DNA from: Saccharospirillum salsuginis
Lineage (GTDB): Bacteria; Pseudomonadota; Gammaproteobacteria; Pseudomonadales; Natronospirillaceae
Assembly (NCBI RefSeq): GCF_014651855.1
Contig: NZ_BMXR01000017.1
Span: 1-64,000 of the forward strand
DNA length: 64,000 nt
Direction: 5' to 3'
Positions within the stretch are counted from its first letter, which is position 1, and every line of letters starts with the position of its first letter. Positions 8,153 through 17,121 of this stretch are shown piece by piece. The position numbers and the translations under genes were made by a program. Under the pieces are notes generated by a model that made no database searches, was not told the origin of the DNA, and saw nothing but the letters and a program-made list of their open reading frames with translations.

Positions 8153-8593
8153 TCAACCGTCGGGCAGGAGCGCGCCAATGTCGGTGTGCTGGGAGACCAG
8201 TTGTTCCAGCGCTCCCGGATTGATCAGCTGGTAGAGACGGTCCTCTTTTTCGAAAGTGCCCTGGATGTAGCCGCCGGCCATGTTGGTGTCCATGTTGTCG
8301 ACATCGAAATACTGCACGCCTTCTACCTTGGTGACGGCGAATCCGATGCGGGATTCGGAAAAGTCGAGCACCAGCATGAAACTGGGGTTTTCCATGACGC
8401 CGTAGCCGGTCATTTCCAGCAGGTCGATCACCGCCAACGTCTCGCCCCGCAGGCTGACCAACCCCATCACGCCGATGGCCTCGCTCGGTACCGGGTGCAG
8501 CGGCTGCCAGGGCACCACTTCCTTGATCATGGTGGCGGGGAAGGCGAGGGGTTCCGAGTCCAGCTGTACCACGACCCACATTTCATTCGACAT
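8153..8593 (-). CDS. CheW-domain chemotaxis coupling protein, orphan
   Basis: The 146-residue protein is essentially one CheW fold. It shows VQLDSEPLAFPATMIKEVV at the start, the hallmark GVMGLVSLRGETLAVIDL near residues 45-62, and a C-terminal DLLYQLINP-like strand. CheW-type proteins link chemoreceptors to CheA. No cheA, cheY or other chemotaxis gene lies nearby; the closest receptor is the MCP gene 10 kb downstream. It may serve a receptor array encoded elsewhere. The CheW call is secure, the partner is unknown. Confidence 0.88.
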   Translation of the reverse strand: MSNEMWVVVQLDSEPLAFPATMIKEVVPWQPLHPVPSEAIGVMGLVSLRGETLAVIDLLEMTGYGVMENPSFMLVLDFSESRIGFAVTKVEGVQYFDVDNMDTNMAGGYIQGTFEKEDRLYQLINPGALEQLVSQHTDIGALLPDG

Positions 8594-8759
8594 AATGACT
8601 GGCTCCTGAAGCCCAAAACGGACCGTTGAACAGACGTTGCTACCCGAATAAGCCTAGACAGCCCTGGTTCGGTGCGCAACAGCGATGCTCTTTGTATCGT
8701 CCGTTGGATGAAAAATTGAAGGATTCTGATAGCCTTGCGGCCCTGACGCGAGGACCCTC

Positions 8760-10991
8760 ATGCCCCTGACCGACGAACAACAGGCCATTATCCGGCATCC
8801 GGACGGGCACGCCCGCATCGTCGCCGTGGCCGGATCCGGCAAGACGGCGACGTTGACCGCCTATGTCTCCCGTCGCCTGCGCGATGGTGTGAACCCGCGT
8901 CGCCTGCTGGTGCTGATGTACAACAAGGCCGCCCAGCAGGATTTCTCGCGCCGGCTGCAGCAGCAGAACCGGGCGTCCGGGCTGAGCCTGCCCGAAGTGC
9001 GCACCTTTCACTCCCTGGGCTACCGCATTTACCAGCGCCTGGTCAGCGACGGCGATCTGCCGCCGTTCGACCGCAACCTGATGAACGATGCCCAGGTCGA
9101 ACCGATGGTCTGGCGACTGTTGCGCGAGCTGGCGGATGACGAACAGGCGGAAGACATCCTTAATCGCAAGAAAAAATGGGTCGAGCCGGCGCTGTCCTAT
9201 TTCGAACTGGTCAAAAGCAATCTGGCGAGCCCCACCGCTGTGTTCGAGCAGAGCGGATTGCCGTCGCAGTGCCGGATCTTCATCGAGGCGTTCGAGCGGT
9301 TCGAGGCCTGGCGCTCGGACCATCGTCGTGTCACCTTCGCCGACTTGCTTTACGACCCGGTGCGCTGTCTGAATGGCGACCCGGCCATCGCCACTCGCTT
9401 CGCCGGACACATGGAAGAGATCCTGGTCGACGAATTTCAGGACATCAACCCGATCCAGCAACGCCTGCTGGAAATCCTGCACGGCGATCGCGGCCAGGTC
9501 ATGGCCGTGGGCGATCCGGACCAGACCATCTACGAGTTCCGGGGCTCCGAGCCCGCCTTGTTGACCGAAGGGTTCACCGAAGCGTTCAACGACGTGCGGG
9601 ATTACCAACTGAGCTGGACCTTTCGTTACGGTCATCACCTCAGTCTGCTCGCCAACCAACTGATGGGTGCGGCCGACGATCCGGTCGCCGTACGCACGCT
9701 GTGCCTGTCCTATCCCGATACGCCAATGACACGAGTGGAACAGGTGCGCAGCGACGACTGTGCCAGCGCCGCCCTTGGGCTGATCCAGCAGTGGCGCCAA
9801 CAGCGGCCGTTGGCCGATATTGCTGTTCTTAACCGGCTCTGGGCGAACAGCGCGCGTCTGGAACTGCTGTTACTGGCGGCCGATGTGCCCTATCACCTGG
9901 ACCACCACCAGACCGTGCTGGAACGCTACGAATTGCAGGGCTTTTGGGTCTTGCTGGATCTGGCCAGCGGCACCTTCACCCAATACGACAATGAGACTCG
10001 CCGCCAGGCCTGGCGCACCCTGCTGACCCAGCCGTATCTGAAGATCCGCAAAGTCGTGGTCGACGATCTGGTCGAGCGTCTCAAGGGCGTGTCTACCGAG
10101 GCGGGCCGTCATTTGCGCAACGCCATCCCGGAAAGTTTGTCGGCGTTCCAGGCCGATCAACTGCTCGAACGCGCCCGCTTGCTGGACAAGGCCGAACGTG
10201 CCAGGTGCATGGCCACCGAATTGGTCAGCGGCTGGATCCGTGTCACCGACTATTACAACGCCCTCAAAGACAGCGCCTTCTCCGCCCAGCAGGTCGACGA
10301 CCAGATCGCCACCGTCAAAGCCTTCGCCCAGTTTGTCGCCGCGCAGGACTGGCCGGCGGCGGAGGCCGGCGACCGGTTGCGTCAACTGCAACAGCATCGG
10401 GCCGGGCGCGGCCAGGACGGGGTCCACATCACCTCCATCCACAAGGCCAAGGGCCGCGAATGGCCGGTGGTTCTGATCCCCGAGCTGAACGCCCGCTTCT
10501 TCCCCTACCATCCCGAAGGCGATCTCAGCCGTCCGACCTCGGACGCCAGTGAACGCCGGCTGCTGTATGTCGCGATGACCCGCGCGCGGGAGCAACTGGT
10601 GTTGTTGACGCCCGCGGACCGCAGCGACAACCCGGACAGCCCTTTTCTCGCCGATCTCGCCTGGGACGACTGTCTCGCCCTTTCCCAGGCCATTAACCAG
10701 AACCGCTCCGCTGTGGGACTGACCCGAAACCTGGATCCGGACCGCACCGAAAGCTACCTGCGCGCCATTCAGTGTTCGCTGACCATCGACTGGCGCGACC
10801 CGCCCAAAGATACCCGTTCACCGAAGGATGCCCTCAGCGACGAACCCATCCGGGTGCGCCACGCCCGGTTTGGCGCCGGGCGGGTGCTCAGCCAGGACGA
10901 ACACCGCCTGACCATCCGCTTTCTCAAGGACGGTGATATACGCCAGTTCGACCGGGCCACGGTGGCTCCCTTGCTGGAATGGCTGAGTTGA
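8760..10991 (+). CDS. UvrD/Rep-like superfamily 1 DNA helicase
   Basis: The 743-residue enzyme has the helicase motifs in order: Walker A AVAGSGKTATL (about 22-32), motif II ILVDEFQDINP (about 220-230), GDPDQTIYEFRGSEP (motif III), TSIHKAKGREWPVVLIPEL (motif V) and RRLLYVAMTRAREQ (motif VI). It ends in a Tudor-like tail (RHARFGAGRVLS and following), as in UvrD/PcrA. It is shorter and more divergent than UvrD or Rep, so a paralogue with its own repair or replication-conflict role is likely. No nuclease domain is seen. The ATG follows GAGGACC closely. Confidence 0.9.
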   Translation: MPLTDEQQAIIRHPDGHARIVAVAGSGKTATLTAYVSRRLRDGVNPRRLLVLMYNKAAQQDFSRRLQQQNRASGLSLPEVRTFHSLGYRIYQRLVSDGDLPPFDRNLMNDAQVEPMVWRLLRELADDEQAEDILNRKKKWVEPALSYFELVKSNLASPTAVFEQSGLPSQCRIFIEAFERFEAWRSDHRRVTFADLLYDPVRCLNGDPAIATRFAGHMEEILVDEFQDINPIQQRLLEILHGDRGQVMAVGDPDQTIYEFRGSEPALLTEGFTEAFNDVRDYQLSWTFRYGHHLSLLANQLMGAADDPVAVRTLCLSYPDTPMTRVEQVRSDDCASAALGLIQQWRQQRPLADIAVLNRLWANSARLELLLLAADVPYHLDHHQTVLERYELQGFWVLLDLASGTFTQYDNETRRQAWRTLLTQPYLKIRKVVVDDLVERLKGVSTEAGRHLRNAIPESLSAFQADQLLERARLLDKAERARCMATELVSGWIRVTDYYNALKDSAFSAQQVDDQIATVKAFAQFVAAQDWPAAEAGDRLRQLQQHRAGRGQDGVHITSIHKAKGREWPVVLIPELNARFFPYHPEGDLSRPTSDASERRLLYVAMTRAREQLVLLTPADRSDNPDSPFLADLAWDDCLALSQAINQNRSAVGLTRNLDPDRTESYLRAIQCSLTIDWRDPPKDTRSPKDALSDEPIRVRHARFGAGRVLSQDEHRLTIRFLKDGDIRQFDRATVAPLLEWLS

Positions 10992-11052
10992 GGTCGATCC
11001 GCACCGACCCCGCATTCGTATAAGGACAGTCAATCAAACGAGGAGTGGAACA

Positions 11053-11580
11053 GTGTGGAAACGCATTATAGGTCTGGTCACAGCCTTCGCTCTTGTCGGA
11101 TGCAGTTCCGTGCGGGTCAGTGACTATCAGGGTCGTGAACCCGAGTTCGACCCCGAAGAGTTTTTCAATGGCACCCTGGTGGCCGAGGGGGTGGTGTTGA
11201 GCCGGGGCGGCAAGGTGAACCGGTATTTCACCGCCACCATCGATGCGCGATGGGACGATCAGTCCGGCGTGCTCGATGAAGTCTTTCAGTGGAACGACGG
11301 CGAACGCCAAACCCGGATCTGGCGTTTCGAGCGGGTTGGACCCCGGCATTTTCAAGGCACCGCCGGCGATGTCGTCGGTACGGCCGACATGCGCTATGAG
11401 GGCAGCGCCGTCAACATGGCATACGTCCTTGAGGTGCCGTTGTCCAACGGCCGGACGATCCAGGTCAAGATGGACGATTGGCTCTATCAAACCAGCGACA
11501 ATACCTTGATCAACGTTACCGAGATGACCAAGTTCGGTTTTCGGATTGGTGAGGTTGTGCTGACCATGCGCCGACTGTGA
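11053..11580 (+). CDS. DUF3833-family lipoprotein
   Basis: The 175-residue product starts at GTG 11053 behind AGGAG at 11041-11045. Its signal sequence ends in the lipobox LVGC (Cys at residue 17). The rest matches the DUF3833 pattern: FDPEEFFNGTLVAEGVV, then alternating short strands including FQWNDGERQTRIWRF, consistent with a calycin-like beta fold anchored in an outer membrane. Function is unknown; in other bacteria such genes accompany lipid or fatty-acid loci. A stem-loop follows the stop. Confidence 0.8.
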   Translation: MWKRIIGLVTAFALVGCSSVRVSDYQGREPEFDPEEFFNGTLVAEGVVLSRGGKVNRYFTATIDARWDDQSGVLDEVFQWNDGERQTRIWRFERVGPRHFQGTAGDVVGTADMRYEGSAVNMAYVLEVPLSNGRTIQVKMDDWLYQTSDNTLINVTEMTKFGFRIGEVVLTMRRL

Positions 11581-11619
11581 ACGGTTTGCCAGCAAGCCGT
11601 CAGTAAACTGAAAAATTCC

Positions 11620-11641
11620 GGGGCGGATCAGGTCCCGCCCC
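11620..11641 (+). terminator. Hairpin downstream of the DUF3833 gene
   Basis: GGGGCGG at 11620-11626 pairs with CCGCCCC at 11635-11641. It lies about 40 nt after the stop codon. The run of T is missing, so this is a probable but non-canonical terminator. Confidence 0.5.
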
Positions 11642-11857
11642 GTTGAAACCCCTGTCCGCTGTTCCTATTTTCTGGTTCGTCGTGCCTGCCTCGGTCGGCA
11701 TTCGAGCGGACCTCCCTGTCCCTGCTCGACGCACGACAAAGCCGCTGCCCCGGTTCGGGATTCCTCAGCGACTTTGATATCCGCAGTGCCTGCCCAGGTG
11801 TTGCGAACGATAGAACTGAACAACGACAACCCATCTCATCCAAAGGGAGAGATCGCT

Positions 11858-12817
11858 ATGCTTGAATGCCAGAGCGTCACGCGTCGCTTTGCATCCTTCA
11901 CGGCGGTGGATTCGGTGAGTTTCCGGGTGGAGCCGGGCGAAATCGTCGGCCTGCTCGGTCACAACGGGGCCGGTAAGACCACCATCATGCGTATGATCAC
12001 CGGAGCGCTGGAACCCTCATCGGGCCAGGTCACGCTCGACGGCCTGGACATGCAACGCCACAGCCTCGAACTGCATGCCCGGATCGGCTACCTGCCGGAA
12101 CAACTGCCGCTCTATCCGGAAATGACCATCGTCGAATACCTCGACTACTGCGCCGGCCTGCGTGGCATCGATAACCGGCGAGAACGCAAAGAGGCCGTGC
12201 AGCGGGTGGTGTACGACACCCAGCTGGAAGACAAACTGACCAGTCCCATCCAGACCCTCTCCCGCGGCTACAAGCAACGCGTCGGCGTTGCCCAGGCCCT
12301 GTTGAACAATCCCAAGCTGCTGGTTTTGGACGAGCCGACCAACGGCCTCGATCCGGAACAGACCCGACACATGCGCGACCTGATTCGCCGCCTTGGTCAA
12401 AGCGCCACCGTTATTCTGTCCACGCACATTATGCAGGAAGTCAACGCCGTCTGTGACCGGGTGCTGATGCTCCAGCAAGGCCGGTTGACCCTGGATGAGC
12501 CGATCGCCGAGCTGGCCGATCGCGCGGTACTGCACGTTCAGTGCGGCGACCCGAAACGTGCGTTGGAACGGATCGAATCGATGGCCGGCATAGACCGGAC
12601 AACCCTGACCGACACCGGGTTGCGACTGGCGCTGGCACACACGGCCGATCGCCGACAACTGGCCGCGCAGGTCAGCCGCACCCTGGTGAACGACGGCATC
12701 GACCTGTATCAGATCGCCGGCGAACAACGCGATCTGGAACAGCTCTTTTTCGAAGCGACCGACACCGAACCCCGGGCCGCTCAACCGAAGAAGGAGGCAG
12801 CAACCGATGTGGCTTAA
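11858..12817 (+). CDS. ABC exporter ATP-binding subunit (GldA/NosF type)
   Basis: The 319-residue ATPase has Walker A GHNGAGKTT (residues 35-43), the signature LSRGYKQR, and Walker B LLVLDEPTNGLDP. The family is the ABC-2 export type, with a C-terminal regulatory extension. The start at 11858 follows AAGGGAG and matches the family N-terminus. Its stop overlaps the start of the fused permease gene by 11 nt, so the two are coupled. With the two downstream genes it forms the Gld-like export operon often seen in non-gliding proteobacteria. The substrate is unknown. Confidence 0.93.
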   Translation: MLECQSVTRRFASFTAVDSVSFRVEPGEIVGLLGHNGAGKTTIMRMITGALEPSSGQVTLDGLDMQRHSLELHARIGYLPEQLPLYPEMTIVEYLDYCAGLRGIDNRRERKEAVQRVVYDTQLEDKLTSPIQTLSRGYKQRVGVAQALLNNPKLLVLDEPTNGLDPEQTRHMRDLIRRLGQSATVILSTHIMQEVNAVCDRVLMLQQGRLTLDEPIAELADRAVLHVQCGDPKRALERIESMAGIDRTTLTDTGLRLALAHTADRRQLAAQVSRTLVNDGIDLYQIAGEQRDLEQLFFEATDTEPRAAQPKKEAATDVA

Positions 12818-15707
12818 AGGAACCGTGCAGATCGCCCGCAAAGAACTGGGCATCTTCTTCGCCTCGCCGTTGGCCTATTTATTCCTGGGTGCCTTCGCAC
12901 TGATCAACGTCTTTATCTTTTTCTGGGTCGAAGCCTTCTTCGCCCGTAACATCGCCGACGTGCGCCCCCTGTTCGAGTGGATGCCGGTGGTGTTGGTCTT
13001 CCTCGCCGCCGCGCTGACCATGCGCAGTTGGAGCGAAGAGCGCCGTACCGGCACGCTCGACCATGTGTTGACCATGCCGGCGCGCAGTGTCGCCTTCGTG
13101 TTCGGCAAATTTCTCGCCGCCTGGTCCTTGCTGCTTATGGCGCTGGTGCTGACCTTGCCGATCCCGGTCATGGTCGGTGCCGTCGGCGAGCTTGACTGGG
13201 GACCGGTCTGGGCCGGGTATCTGGCGACCGCGTTGCTCGGAGCGTTGTATCTGGCCATCGGCCTCGCCGTCAGCGCCCGTACCGACAACGCCATCGTATC
13301 CCTGTTGCTGACCACGGCTGTGGCCGGCGCTTTCCTGCTGATCGGTCATCCGCTGCTGACCAGCCTGGTGCCGACGAATCTCGCCGACGGGATGCGGCTG
13401 ATCGGCAGCGGTTCCCGGTTCGAGTCGATCACGCGCGGCGTCATCGATGCGCGCGACCTGTATTATTACCTGGGCCTGACCGGGGTCTTCCTGGCCTACA
13501 ACGTCTACACGCTGGAACAGGTACGCTGGGACAAGCAGGCGCACCAGACCCAGCACGGCCGCTGGCGAGTGGGCATCGGCCTGCTGGTGGCGAACCTGCT
13601 GCTGGTCAATGTCTGGCTGCAGCCGACTCACGCATTGCGTGTCGACACCACCGAAGGCAACCTCTATTCGATATCCGACACCACCCGCCAGACCCTGGCC
13701 CGGCTGGACGAACCGCTGGAGCTGCGAGGCTATTTCAGCGCCAAGACCCATCCCCTGCTGGCGCCGCTGGTGCCGAGATTGAAAGACTTGCTGCGGGAAT
13801 ACGGTGCCCTCGGTGGTGACCCGGTTAAAGTGCAATTGATCGACCCGACCGAGGAGCCCGAACTCGAACAGCAAGCCAACCAGACCTACGGCATCGAGCC
13901 GGTTCCCTTTCAAGTGGCCGACCGACACCAGTCGTCGGTGGTCAGTTCCTACTTCAACGTCTTGGTCAAATACGGCGACGAGCACCGGGTGCTCGGCTTC
14001 GACGACATGATCGAGGTGAAACAGGGCCGGAACGACCTGAACGTGCGCCTGCGCAATCCGGAATACGACCTGACCCGGGCGATCAACTCCGTGTTGGAAA
14101 GCTATCGGGCCGGCGGTGAGATTTACCCGCTGCTGGACGAACGCGTGACCCTGACGGCCTATGTATCCCCGGATGACACCCTGCCGGACGCCCTGGTCGA
14201 CTTCCGCGCCACGCTGGAAGACACCGCCGGCGAGATGGCCGACGCCTCGAACGGTAAACTGAACGTCGAGGTCCGCAACCCCGAAGCCGACGGTGGCCGG
14301 CTCGCGCAACAGATCCGGCAGGACTACGGCTTCCAGCCCATGGTCGCCGGACTGCTCGATCCACAGCCGTTCTACTTCTACCTGATGCTCAGCGACGGCA
14401 ATCAGAACGTCCAGGTACCCTTGCCGGACGACCTCTCCGAAAATGCCCTGCGCGACGGACTGGAAGCCGGGCTGGAACGCTTCGTCACCGGTCTGACCGA
14501 GACAGTCGGCCTGGTCACACCGTCACCGGGCGCCAACCCCTATGCGGCGCAACGCGGCGGCAAGCGGTTTACTCAACTGCGCCAGGCGTTGACCGAGAAT
14601 TACAGCGTGCGGACCCTCCAGCTCGACAACGGCCAAGTGCCGGCCGCCATCGACCTGCTGATGGTGATGGCGCCCGAGGTGCTGAGCGAAAAAGCCGTCT
14701 TCGCCATCGATCAATACCTGATGCGCGGCGGACGCGTCGTCCTGGCGACCGGCCCGCAATCGATCCGGTTGTCGCGGCAGCAACTGTCGGCCAGCGCGCA
14801 CGACTCCGGACTGACGGATTGGCTCAGTGGGCAAGGCATCTCAGTCAGCGACCAACTGGTCATGGACCCGCAAAATTCCGCCTTCCCGGTACCGGTCATC
14901 CGCGAGGTCAACGGCATGCGCTTCGAGGAACTGCGCATGTTGAACTACCCGTATTTCATCGACGTTCGCGGCGAAGGTCTAGCCGATCATCCGGTCACTT
15001 CCAACCTGGGGCGGCTGACCGTTCCCTGGGCCGGTGCGGTTCAGTACCAGGCGCCGCAGTCCGAAGCGGATGAATCCACCGGTGCCCTGTCCGTCACACC
15101 CCTGGCCCAGAGCTCCTCGAGAGCCTGGCTCGGCTCGGCCAACCAGGTCATGCCGCGTCTGAACGCCAGCGGCGACGTGACCTACACACCGGCCGAGACC
15201 ACCGAGCGGTATCCGCTGATCGTCTCGCTCACCGGTCAGTTCCGTTCGCATTTCGCCGGGCAGGATTCGCCCTTGCTGGAAGCGGAAACCGAGACGACCG
15301 AAGAGAGCAGCGAGGGGTCCGAGGCCGCGGAGTCGGCGGATACCCAGCCGACCATCGGTACCGTGATCGAGCGTTCGCCTGAATCCGCCCGCTTGATCGT
15401 CATCGGCTCGAACGACTTCGCCGAAGACACCGCCCTGCAAATGGCCGGCGCCGCCCAGGGCACCCAACTGACCGGCGAAATCGACTTCCTGACCAACCTG
15501 GCCGAATGGTCGCTCGACGACAGCGGGCTGATGAGCATCCGCTCCGGCGGCGAATACAACCGCACCCTGCCCGCCATGAGCGAAGACAGCCAGCGTGCCT
15601 ACGAATACGCCACTTATGGCGCCGCGCTCGTGCTGCTTGCCGCGCTCATCGTCATCCAGCGCTGGCGCCGCCGTCAGCGTTTGCATCAACTGACCCAGTG
15701 GGCCTAA
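12807..15707 (+). CDS. Fused ABC-2 permease and GldG-like periplasmic protein
   Basis: The 966-residue protein joins two proteins that are separate in gliding Bacteroidetes. Residues 1-250 form a six-helix ABC-2 permease (GldF-like), starting with the amphipathic IARKELGIFFASPLAYLF. A membrane helix near 255-275 leads into a GldG-type extracytoplasmic region (for example VDTTEGNLYSISDTTRQTL and the GGRVVLATGPQ strand), followed by an acidic linker near 830-850. A C-terminal helix (ALVLLAALIVIQRW) re-enters the membrane. It partners the preceding ATPase. Gliding is not implied; the role is probably envelope export or assembly. Confidence 0.88.
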   Translation: MWLKGTVQIARKELGIFFASPLAYLFLGAFALINVFIFFWVEAFFARNIADVRPLFEWMPVVLVFLAAALTMRSWSEERRTGTLDHVLTMPARSVAFVFGKFLAAWSLLLMALVLTLPIPVMVGAVGELDWGPVWAGYLATALLGALYLAIGLAVSARTDNAIVSLLLTTAVAGAFLLIGHPLLTSLVPTNLADGMRLIGSGSRFESITRGVIDARDLYYYLGLTGVFLAYNVYTLEQVRWDKQAHQTQHGRWRVGIGLLVANLLLVNVWLQPTHALRVDTTEGNLYSISDTTRQTLARLDEPLELRGYFSAKTHPLLAPLVPRLKDLLREYGALGGDPVKVQLIDPTEEPELEQQANQTYGIEPVPFQVADRHQSSVVSSYFNVLVKYGDEHRVLGFDDMIEVKQGRNDLNVRLRNPEYDLTRAINSVLESYRAGGEIYPLLDERVTLTAYVSPDDTLPDALVDFRATLEDTAGEMADASNGKLNVEVRNPEADGGRLAQQIRQDYGFQPMVAGLLDPQPFYFYLMLSDGNQNVQVPLPDDLSENALRDGLEAGLERFVTGLTETVGLVTPSPGANPYAAQRGGKRFTQLRQALTENYSVRTLQLDNGQVPAAIDLLMVMAPEVLSEKAVFAIDQYLMRGGRVVLATGPQSIRLSRQQLSASAHDSGLTDWLSGQGISVSDQLVMDPQNSAFPVPVIREVNGMRFEELRMLNYPYFIDVRGEGLADHPVTSNLGRLTVPWAGAVQYQAPQSEADESTGALSVTPLAQSSSRAWLGSANQVMPRLNASGDVTYTPAETTERYPLIVSLTGQFRSHFAGQDSPLLEAETETTEESSEGSEAAESADTQPTIGTVIERSPESARLIVIGSNDFAEDTALQMAGAAQGTQLTGEIDFLTNLAEWSLDDSGLMSIRSGGEYNRTLPAMSEDSQRAYEYATYGAALVLLAALIVIQRWRRRQRLHQLTQWA

Positions 15708-15720
15708 GGAGGACCGACCG

Positions 15721-16659
15721 ATGTTCAACCGATTCAACCAGGGACTGCTCGTCGCGTTTGTCCTGCAGCTCCTGCTTGTCGCCGTCGTTCAGGGCAATGT
15801 TCTATGGAACGACGACGGTATCGATACCGAACCCCTGCTCGCCTTCGAACGCGAGCAGGTCACCGAAGTGCGCATCGACGACCACAGCGGCGACACCGAA
15901 CGCAGCCTCACCCTCGTCCGCCAGGACGACCGCTGGTGGCTGGAACGCAACGGCCAGCGCTACCCGGCAAGCTCGGCCACCGTCGACACCGTTCTCGGTC
16001 CCCTGGCCGAGGCTCAACTGACCTGGCCGGTCGCCGACAGTGGCACCGCCGCCGAACGCTTCGAAACCGCCGACGACAACTACCAGCGCCGCTTGGCGCT
16101 GGTCACCGACGGCGGCGATAAACAGCACCTCTACTTCGGTACCTCTCCGGGGTACCGCCAAGTGCATGTGCGTCGCGGTGACCAGGCCGACGTGCACTCG
16201 ATTCAACTGAACGCGGTCGACCTCAACGCCAAGGCCGACGCCTGGCTGGATCGCGGTTTATTGCAGGTCGATCTTGAGCCAGTCACCGAAGTGGCACTGG
16301 GGGAACGGTCCGTCCAGCGTCGGGAGGATGGTTGGCGATTGGCCGATGATGCCGACGCGAACCTGGACCAGGGTGCCTGGAAGGACTGGCTGCGCAAATG
16401 GTCCACTCTGACTGTCAGCGGCTGGGTGGATGAGGAGCTAGAAACCCAATTGGCCGACGCTGAACCCGCTTTGACCGTTGAATTTGGTGGCGCGGAACCG
16501 ATGCAAGTGGCCCTGTACCACCAGGACGGCACCTACGCCATCCAGCGCAGTGACGTGCCCGGGTATTTCCGGGTGGCGAATGGTGTGGCGCAAGGATTGG
16601 TGGACGTTGATGGACTGTGGGTGGCCGTTGGGAAGGATGAGGCCTCGATCACCGAATGA
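15721..16659 (+). CDS. DUF4340-domain protein of the ABC export operon
   Basis: The 312-residue protein has an N-terminal signal anchor (residues 7-28). Its beta-rich extracytoplasmic region is typical of DUF4340, with repeated EVRIDDHSGD and VTEVALGERSVQRRE strand patterns. DUF4340 proteins regularly follow the GldA-GldFG pair, as here. It begins 13 nt after the permease with AAGGAGG just upstream. It is likely a periplasmic accessory to the exporter. No enzymatic motif is visible. Confidence 0.85.
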   Translation: MFNRFNQGLLVAFVLQLLLVAVVQGNVLWNDDGIDTEPLLAFEREQVTEVRIDDHSGDTERSLTLVRQDDRWWLERNGQRYPASSATVDTVLGPLAEAQLTWPVADSGTAAERFETADDNYQRRLALVTDGGDKQHLYFGTSPGYRQVHVRRGDQADVHSIQLNAVDLNAKADAWLDRGLLQVDLEPVTEVALGERSVQRREDGWRLADDADANLDQGAWKDWLRKWSTLTVSGWVDEELETQLADAEPALTVEFGGAEPMQVALYHQDGTYAIQRSDVPGYFRVANGVAQGLVDVDGLWVAVGKDEASITE

Positions 16660-16673
16660 GGCGGGGTGTGATT

Positions 16674-16831
16674 GTTGGATTACGGCCTTCGGCCTAATTC
16701 AACCTACTCCTAGGGTGGGCACTGCCCACCATGGATGGGAACGGGCCACGGAATGCCGTGATTTAATCCACTTTTATCGGATATGGGTGGATTTGCGGTT
16801 GCTCTGACCCTTTTGGTGGGCCGTGCCCACC
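16674..16831. repeat. Short palindromic repeats (GTTGGATTA and GGTGGGC types)
   Basis: Three short inverted repeats follow the DUF4340 stop. The first is GTTGGATTACGG... TAATTCAAC at 16674-16703. GGTGGGCACTGCCCACC lies at 16714-16730 and GGTGGGCCGTGCCCACC at 16815-16831. The same two types recur together near 20.0, 44.6 and 54.8 kb. They resemble widespread intergenic REP-like palindromes; a terminator role for the first is plausible. The next element, copy C, starts 41 nt later. Confidence 0.8.
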
Positions 16832-16872
16832 CTACAGGTGCCAGGAACATGGGTATGCATCCACAATTCCGA

Positions 16873-16985
16873 GTGCCGGCTGGGTGGGGTGCCCCTGCAG
16901 GGATGTCCGCAGCATGGATGCTGCGGTCAAGCTTACATGGACGTATTCACAGCGACCCTGCAGGGGCACCCCGCCCAGCCGGTAC
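16873..16985 (+). repeat. 113-bp variable-arm element, copy C
   Basis: This copy is exactly 113 bp: 30-nt arms (16873-16902 and 16956-16985, two transition mismatches) around a 53-nt core. The core shows ATGTC, the hairpin CCGCAGCATGGATGCTGCGG, TCAAG, a second hairpin TACATGGACGTA, and the linker TTCACAGCGA. It lies between co-directional genes, and its right arm ends 136 nt before the antiporter gene. Confidence 0.88.
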
Positions 16986-17121
16986 GGGCCCTTGGCACCC
17001 ACGCAAGCCCTGCCACCTCAAACTATGGGCACCCAAGCCATCCAACCCCCAAGCACTGTAAAACCCAAACAGACTCTGGCTTAATACGCCCCTCACATTC
17101 GATGCTCGGGAGAGAAACCAC

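Noticed and set aside
11858..16659. Calling the ABC operon a gliding-motility system
   Set aside because: Only GldA/GldF/GldG-like parts are present. The same set with DUF4340 is common in non-gliding bacteria and no other gld or spr gene is here.
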